Shown here: positions 6,662-10,054 of the stretch, piece by piece
How positions within the stretch are numbered: the first letter of the stretch is position 1
Layout of the letters: each line of letters begins with the position of its first letter
NCBI GenBank assembly: GCA_016302705.1
Contig: JAEDNC010000022.1
Location: forward strand, 1-10,054
DNA length: 10,054 nucleotides
Direction of reading: 5' to 3'
From: Bacilli bacterium
GTDB lineage: Bacteria > Bacillota_I > Bacilli_A > RFN20 > CAG-826
Position numbers and translations under genes: made by a program
The notes under the pieces: generated by a model
Told to the model about the DNA's origin: nothing
The model's input: only the letters and a program-made list of their open reading frames with translations
Databases searched by the model: none

Positions 6662-7375
6662 TTATTTATATAAAGTTTGAATCGATGAAATAGAAACCCC
6701 TACTTCATCGTAAATATACTCGCTTAAATGCTTTAAGATTGTGATTTTGTCTTCTTTAGAGAACATATCGCTTGCTTTGCAAGAATAGTCTGGAGACTTA
6801 AAAATGTATCTAATCAGTTTCATTTGGAGTGGAGTTAGATCCGCAACTACTGAATCGCTTGCGCAGTTACGGCAGACAAATCCTCCGTCTGCAAAAGAGA
6901 AGGCGACGATATCAGTTTTAGCGCCGCAGAAGACACACGAATTAACTTCGAGTTCAGCTCCACTAGCCTTAATTGCTCTAGCTAAAAGTATTAACATTAC
7001 CATAAGGTAATCTTCTTTTTCTTTTAGAGCGTTTATTGATTCTTCAATATCTTTGAACAAAACATATCGTTCTTCTGTTTGAAACATCTTGTTAGCAATT
7101 TCAGTTACCACGTTTAAACAATAGAAGTATTCTAAAGACTTCTTATCAGTCATCGGTGAAGAAATAAGCTTTGCTTCTTTTAATGTTGGATGTTTATATC
7201 GACGATCCGCGAATTCAACTTCAGCGATAGTAAGTGGATTATTAAGCCAGAGGTATTGGCTTTTGCTATCTTGTCCACGATACGCTTTAAAAGATACATT
7301 CTCAGTTTCACTGATCGCATCATAAATAACATCGTTTTCTTTGTATTTAGTTTGAGATAATACAATTATCTTCAT
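6662..7375 (-). CDS. recO: DNA repair protein RecO
   Basis: RecO promotes RecA loading and strand annealing in the RecFOR recombinational repair pathway. In 237 residues there is an N-terminal OB-fold region (about 1-75, with the typical opening MKIIVLSQTKYKENDVI), a central helical region, and a zinc-finger-like CxxC...CxxC with C147, C150, C168 and C171. It is rather diverged, as RecO usually is, but location and cysteines agree. Only two bases separate the era stop from the ATG, and the preceding sequence is A-rich without a Shine-Dalgarno, so translation probably depends on ribosomes finishing era. No terminator is visible between recO and the glyQS promoter. Confidence 0.92.
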   Translation of the reverse strand: MKIIVLSQTKYKENDVIYDAISETENVSFKAYRGQDSKSQYLWLNNPLTIAEVEFADRRYKHPTLKEAKLISSPMTDKKSLEYFYCLNVVTEIANKMFQTEERYVLFKDIEESINALKEKEDYLMVMLILLARAIKASGAELEVNSCVFCGAKTDIVAFSFADGGFVCRNCASDSVVADLTPLQMKLIRYIFKSPDYSCKASDMFSKEDKITILKHLSEYIYDEVGVSISSIQTLYK

Positions 7376-7377
7376 GG

Positions 7378-8265
7378 TTATTGTTTTTTGTTTTTATATC
7401 CGTAAAGTTCGAGTAAGTCGTCATTATCTCTCCAATCGTTTTGGACTTTGACGAATAACTCTAAATAGACATGCTTATTTAATAATCTTTCAATATCTCT
7501 TCTTGCTTTAAGGCCAATCTCTTTGATTCTCTTACCATTAGCGCCTATTACTATTCCCTTTTGGGAATCCTTTTCAACGATAATCGAAGCGTGGATGTGT
7601 AAAGGATTCTCTTCCCATTCAATGTGGTCAACATAGATGGCGATTGAATGTGGAACTTCTTCTCTTAAAATCTTAAGAACTTTTTCTCTAATAATTTCTT
7701 TGATTTGGAAAATCTCATCTTTATCAGTCACTTCTTCTCCAGGATAGTATTCTGGTCCTTCTGGGAGGAGTTTTTCCACTAAAGCGATTAATTCCTCTAA
7801 ATTGAATCTTTCACTCGCTACAGTGTCTATAAAGTGGCTTTCCGGGAGTTTTTCCTTATAGGTGGCCTTTAATTTTTCCGCTTGTGTGATTTTTGCTTGA
7901 TCAATTTTATTAAAAACGATAACAAGTGGAGCGTTTTTAATATCTAAATGTTCCAGTAAGAATTCATCACTATCGGAAAATGGCTTAGAAGCATCCACTA
8001 CTAAAATATTCACATCAGCTTCATGAGCGCTAGAATAGGCCATAGAATTCATTTCTACTCCTAGTTTAACGTGTGGCTTATGAATACCAGGAGTGTCAAT
8101 GAAAACAATTTGGCTATCTTTTCCTCGATAAATACCCTTAATGATATTACGAGTTGTTTGACTCTTATCGGTAACAATAGAAATTTTTCTATTGATGATT
8201 CCATTTAAAATTGTGGACTTTCCAACATTTGGATGTCCAAGAATAGCGACAAATCCGGATTTCAT
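7378..8265 (-). CDS. era: GTPase Era
   Basis: Essential ribosome-assembly GTPase that binds the 3' end of 16S rRNA and takes part in 30S maturation. In 295 residues: G1 GHPNVGKS (10-17), switch I with QTTR (36-39), G3 DTPG (57-60), G4 NKID (119-122), G5-like ASE near 150, then a C-terminal KH domain with the RNA-binding GANG loop near residue 242. Length is typical (about 300). The start shares one base with the cdd stop (TAATG), and GAGGA lies about 12 bases upstream, inside cdd. The ybeY-cdd-era-recO order is the classical Bacillota one and links two rRNA-maturation factors, YbeY and Era, in one transcript. Confidence 0.97.
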   Translation of the reverse strand: MKSGFVAILGHPNVGKSTILNGIINRKISIVTDKSQTTRNIIKGIYRGKDSQIVFIDTPGIHKPHVKLGVEMNSMAYSSAHEADVNILVVDASKPFSDSDEFLLEHLDIKNAPLVIVFNKIDQAKITQAEKLKATYKEKLPESHFIDTVASERFNLEELIALVEKLLPEGPEYYPGEEVTDKDEIFQIKEIIREKVLKILREEVPHSIAIYVDHIEWEENPLHIHASIIVEKDSQKGIVIGANGKRIKEIGLKARRDIERLLNKHVYLELFVKVQNDWRDNDDLLELYGYKNKKQ

Positions 8266-8666
8266 TATTTAAGATCATCCTCGCTAAAAGCGTAAGGTAA
8301 TAATTCTTCAATGTTAGTTTCTTGAACATCACCTTTGATATTAGTCATGATAATGAGACCATCTTTTGGGAAGACTTCACTAATGACTTGACGGCATGCT
8401 CCGCATGGTGAACATGGAGTATCTGTATCTGCGCTTAATGCAAGAGCGACAAAATCGTCTTTTTTATATCCGTGCATCATCGCATTATATAACGCATTTC
8501 TTTCAGCGCACATGCAAAGTGAATAAGCAGAACTTTCAATATTCGCTCCTAAAAAAACTTTGCCGTCTTTAGTTAAAACAGCAGCGCCAACTGCAAAGTG
8601 GCTATATGGTGAATAGGAGAGGCTTCTTGCCTCTACTGCTTTTTGAATTAATTCTTTCTTATCCAT
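8265..8666 (-). CDS. cdd: Cytidine deaminase
   Basis: Homotetrameric-type zinc cytidine deaminase of pyrimidine salvage, converting cytidine and deoxycytidine to the uridine forms. In 133 residues the active site is clear: C53-A-E55 (zinc ligand and proton-shuttle glutamate) and PCSPCGAC (84-91, zinc ligands C88 and C91), with the substrate segment NIESSAYSLC before them. Length matches the short family form. AAGGAG stands 8 bases before the ATG, and the ybeY stop is 3 bases upstream. In B. subtilis dgkA stands between ybeY and cdd; it is missing here. Confidence 0.97.
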   Translation of the reverse strand: MDKKELIQKAVEARSLSYSPYSHFAVGAAVLTKDGKVFLGANIESSAYSLCMCAERNALYNAMMHGYKKDDFVALALSADTDTPCSPCGACRQVISEVFPKDGLIIMTNIKGDVQETNIEELLPYAFSEDDLK

Positions 8667-8669
8667 GAG

Positions 8670-9125
8670 TTAAACTCCTTTTTCTTCTAATATCTTGTCT
8701 TGTAAAGCAAACATCACTTCTTCATCTTCTTTTGACATATGGTCATATCCACATAAATGGAGTAAACCATGAACGAAGAGGAATGATAATTCTCTTTTGA
8801 TAGAGTGGCCATATTCTTTAGCCTGTTCAATCGCCTTATCTACTGAGATATAAATATCTCCTAAGGCAACCAATCCTTTTTTGAACAGGATTTTATCGTA
8901 TTCATGGCCATCATCAAGGAACGCGAAGCTAATAACATCAGTTGGTCGATCAATATGACGGTATTCTCGATTGATATAGTGAATGTATTCATTGTCCACT
9001 AATGATACTGAGACAATCGGATCACATTTGATTCCAAGAGTCTTAAAGGTGATTTCCATGAGGGAGAGATATTCTTCCTCATATGATCCATATTCTTCAA
9101 ATTTTGAATTAAAATCGAGTTCCAT
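8670..9125 (-). CDS. ybeY: Endoribonuclease YbeY (rRNA maturation factor)
   Basis: Single-metal endoribonuclease of the UPF0054 family, involved in 16S rRNA 3' processing and ribosome quality control. In 151 residues the zinc motif H-x3-H-x5-H is intact (H119, H123, H129), with the family's RPTDVISF (60-67) and LGDI (88-91) segments. The start fits the family N-terminus, but no Shine-Dalgarno precedes it. The 36-base gap upstream holds a palindrome and a candidate promoter whose start point would leave a leader of only a few bases. cdd follows after 3 bases. Confidence 0.95.
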   Translation of the reverse strand: MELDFNSKFEEYGSYEEEYLSLMEITFKTLGIKCDPIVSVSLVDNEYIHYINREYRHIDRPTDVISFAFLDDGHEYDKILFKKGLVALGDIYISVDKAIEQAKEYGHSIKRELSFLFVHGLLHLCGYDHMSKEDEEVMFALQDKILEEKGV

Positions 9126-9139
9126 TGTTCTATTAGTTT

Positions 9140-9168
9140 ATCATAGATATTTTAAAATATTCTATGAA
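9140..9168 (-). promoter_or_regulatory. Candidate promoter for ybeY-cdd-era-recO with a palindromic spacer
   Basis: The minus strand reads TTCATA (9168-9163, 4 of 6 to the -35 consensus), 17 bases, TATGAT (9145-9140, 5 of 6 to the -10). The spacer contains the perfect 14-base palindrome ATATTTTAAAATAT (9147-9160). It is flanked by TCATAG (9141-9146) and CTATGA (9162-9167), so the whole stretch can fold as a 13-bp hairpin with one bulge. No T-run follows, so it is not an ordinary terminator. Promoter and hairpin readings are alternatives; in A/T-rich DNA both could be chance. Confidence 0.35.
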
Positions 9169-10054
9169 ATTGATAGATAATTAAGAAGTTTAGCTTTGAT
9201 AAAGTCAAATTCTTCGCTATCAGAAGAAAAATCTAAAATCCTACAGATATTTGACTTAAGGAAACTCATAATACAAAGATAGAAAATCAGATAAGTTATA
9301 TTGATTGAAGATGTGATTACCATCACTGAGATAGAAACAGCAATCATCGAAGCAATTTCAACATAGTTGAAGATGTTTTTATTTAAGCCTAGTTGGTACG
9401 CGATGTTATGGGTGTCTGAACATCTAAGTCGAAACTGAAAATCATTTTCAACATCATTAATTTCTTGTTCTCTCTCCACTATTTGGATTTCTTTGTTTTT
9501 GAAAAATGGATTGTATAAGAATGATTCAATAAAGGCTAATGCAATAGGGAGACTCACATAGACTAAATTGACTAAGTCATTCATTACAAGAATTACGATG
9601 ATAAAAATAGAAATAAGCATCGCGTTAATAAAATTTGCTGTCATTGTTAAAGAGAATTGACGATATTTCTCTATCGTCATATATGCATCCATATAGGATT
9701 GATTTGAAGGTAATTTAAAAGAGTGAGCGAAAATATTGTCGTCCATCCTTCGCATCGCGTTAACTAGACTCATTCTGAAAACAATTTCACTGACGACAAA
9801 AGCGGCAATGAAAATAACTGGCAAAAAGAAAAGTGAACTGTCGCTTAAAAAGTAAGTGCCTAATAATAGACTAATTCCAGAAAAGAATTGGATGACAGGG
9901 AGAATGATTTTATCTTTTTTGGAAATGAAGTCAGGGAAGATAATCTGACATTTACTTTTAGTAAAGCTTTCAACAATGATCGCTCGATACGACCATTCTT
10001 TGAAAAATAATTCAGAGTCCACTTTTCTTTTGCCAACTTCAGGATCAAAAATCG
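9162..10054 (-). CDS. C39-peptidase / ABC-exporter-like membrane protein without an ATPase domain, N-terminus off window
   Basis: The frame stays open to the right edge, so the GTG at 10022 is not the start. Residues are numbered from the first visible codon (296 in all). Residues 1-30 look like the end of a peptidase C39 domain: IFDPEVGKRK followed by a Phe/Trp-containing helix and a strand; the D of DP fits the third catalytic residue of that family. From about 48 the pattern is a six-helix ABC-exporter membrane domain: helices near 48-69, 74-96, 140-157, 160-180, 232-250 and 252-266. RRMDDNIFAHSFKLP (101-115) resembles the usual cytoplasmic loop after helix 2, and NICRILDF (268-275) the usual end of the domain. 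The protein stops 21 residues later: no Walker A, signature or Walker B motif, and no space for one before ybeY. C39 exporters normally cleave and export double-glycine leader peptides; whether this one does is unknown. Identification is by pattern reading alone. Confidence 0.65.
   Translation of the reverse strand, partial: IFDPEVGKRKVDSELFFKEWSYRAIIVESFTKSKCQIIFPDFISKKDKIILPVIQFFSGISLLLGTYFLSDSSLFFLPVIFIAAFVVSEIVFRMSLVNAMRRMDDNIFAHSFKLPSNQSYMDAYMTIEKYRQFSLTMTANFINAMLISIFIIVILVMNDLVNLVYVSLPIALAFIESFLYNPFFKNKEIQIVEREQEINDVENDFQFRLRCSDTHNIAYQLGLNKNIFNYVEIASMIAVSISVMVITSSINITYLIFYLCIMSFLKSNICRILDFSSDSEEFDFIKAKLLNYLSIS

Noticed and set aside
7553..7574. ATTCCC-TTTT-GGGAAT followed by CCTTTT as a + strand terminator
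   Set aside because: There is no + strand gene to terminate; it is antisense to the KH domain of era and probably a coding coincidence.
10020..10022. GTG as the start of the exporter-like gene
   Set aside because: The frame is open through the window edge and the ten codons before it (IFDPEVGKRK) fit the end of a C39 domain, so the gene begins off the window.

Overview
The window comes from an A+T-rich, low-G+C Gram-positive-type bacterium (Bacillota: Bacilli, Erysipelotrichia or a Mollicutes-adjacent lineage). Three things support this. The gene order ybeY-cdd-era-recO-glycyl-tRNA synthetase-dnaG-rpoD-trmK-nif3 is the conserved Bacillota macromolecular-synthesis neighbourhood. The proteins carry Bacillus/Mollicutes-style signatures. 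TGA is used as a stop codon (end of trmK), so the code is standard, not the Mycoplasma/Spiroplasma code that reads TGA as Trp. I cannot name a genus.

Layout. At the left edge the + strand carries the last two thirds of ispH (isoprenoid MEP pathway). Everything else is one long minus-strand block, so in transcription order it reads from the right edge leftwards: a partial gene for a C39-peptidase/ABC-exporter-like membrane protein, then ybeY, cdd, era and recO (packed, gaps 0-3 bases), then a promoter and single-chain glycyl-tRNA synthetase (glyQS), dnaG, rpoD, trmK and a short Nif3/DUF34 gene. Three junctions overlap in the start/stop style typical of translational coupling (cdd/era, rpoD/trmK, trmK/nif3). 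ispH and nif3 converge and overlap tail to tail by 11 bases. No stretch over 90 bases lacks a gene, and I see no tRNA, rRNA, CRISPR or insertion sequence.

How the genes fit together. dnaG, rpoD and glyQS link DNA replication, transcription and translation. ybeY and era act in rRNA processing and 30S maturation, recO in recombinational repair, cdd in pyrimidine salvage, and trmK in tRNA A22 methylation. The clearest transcription signal is a near-consensus promoter (TTGACA, 17-base spacer, TATTCT) directly before glyQS, with a short leader that leaves no room for the T-box riboswitch common on Bacillota aminoacyl-tRNA synthetase genes. A second, weaker candidate promoter lies before ybeY and has a perfect A/T palindrome in its spacer.

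Most unusual content. The gene upstream of ybeY encodes the end of a C39 peptidase domain followed by a six-helix ABC-exporter-type membrane domain, but the protein stops where the ATPase domain should begin, and only 36 bases separate it from ybeY. An ATPase-less, peptidase-bearing half exporter in a housekeeping operon, at a position near where phoH/dgkA would be expected, is the best candidate here for an undescribed system. The rest is conserved housekeeping DNA with small regulatory curiosities.
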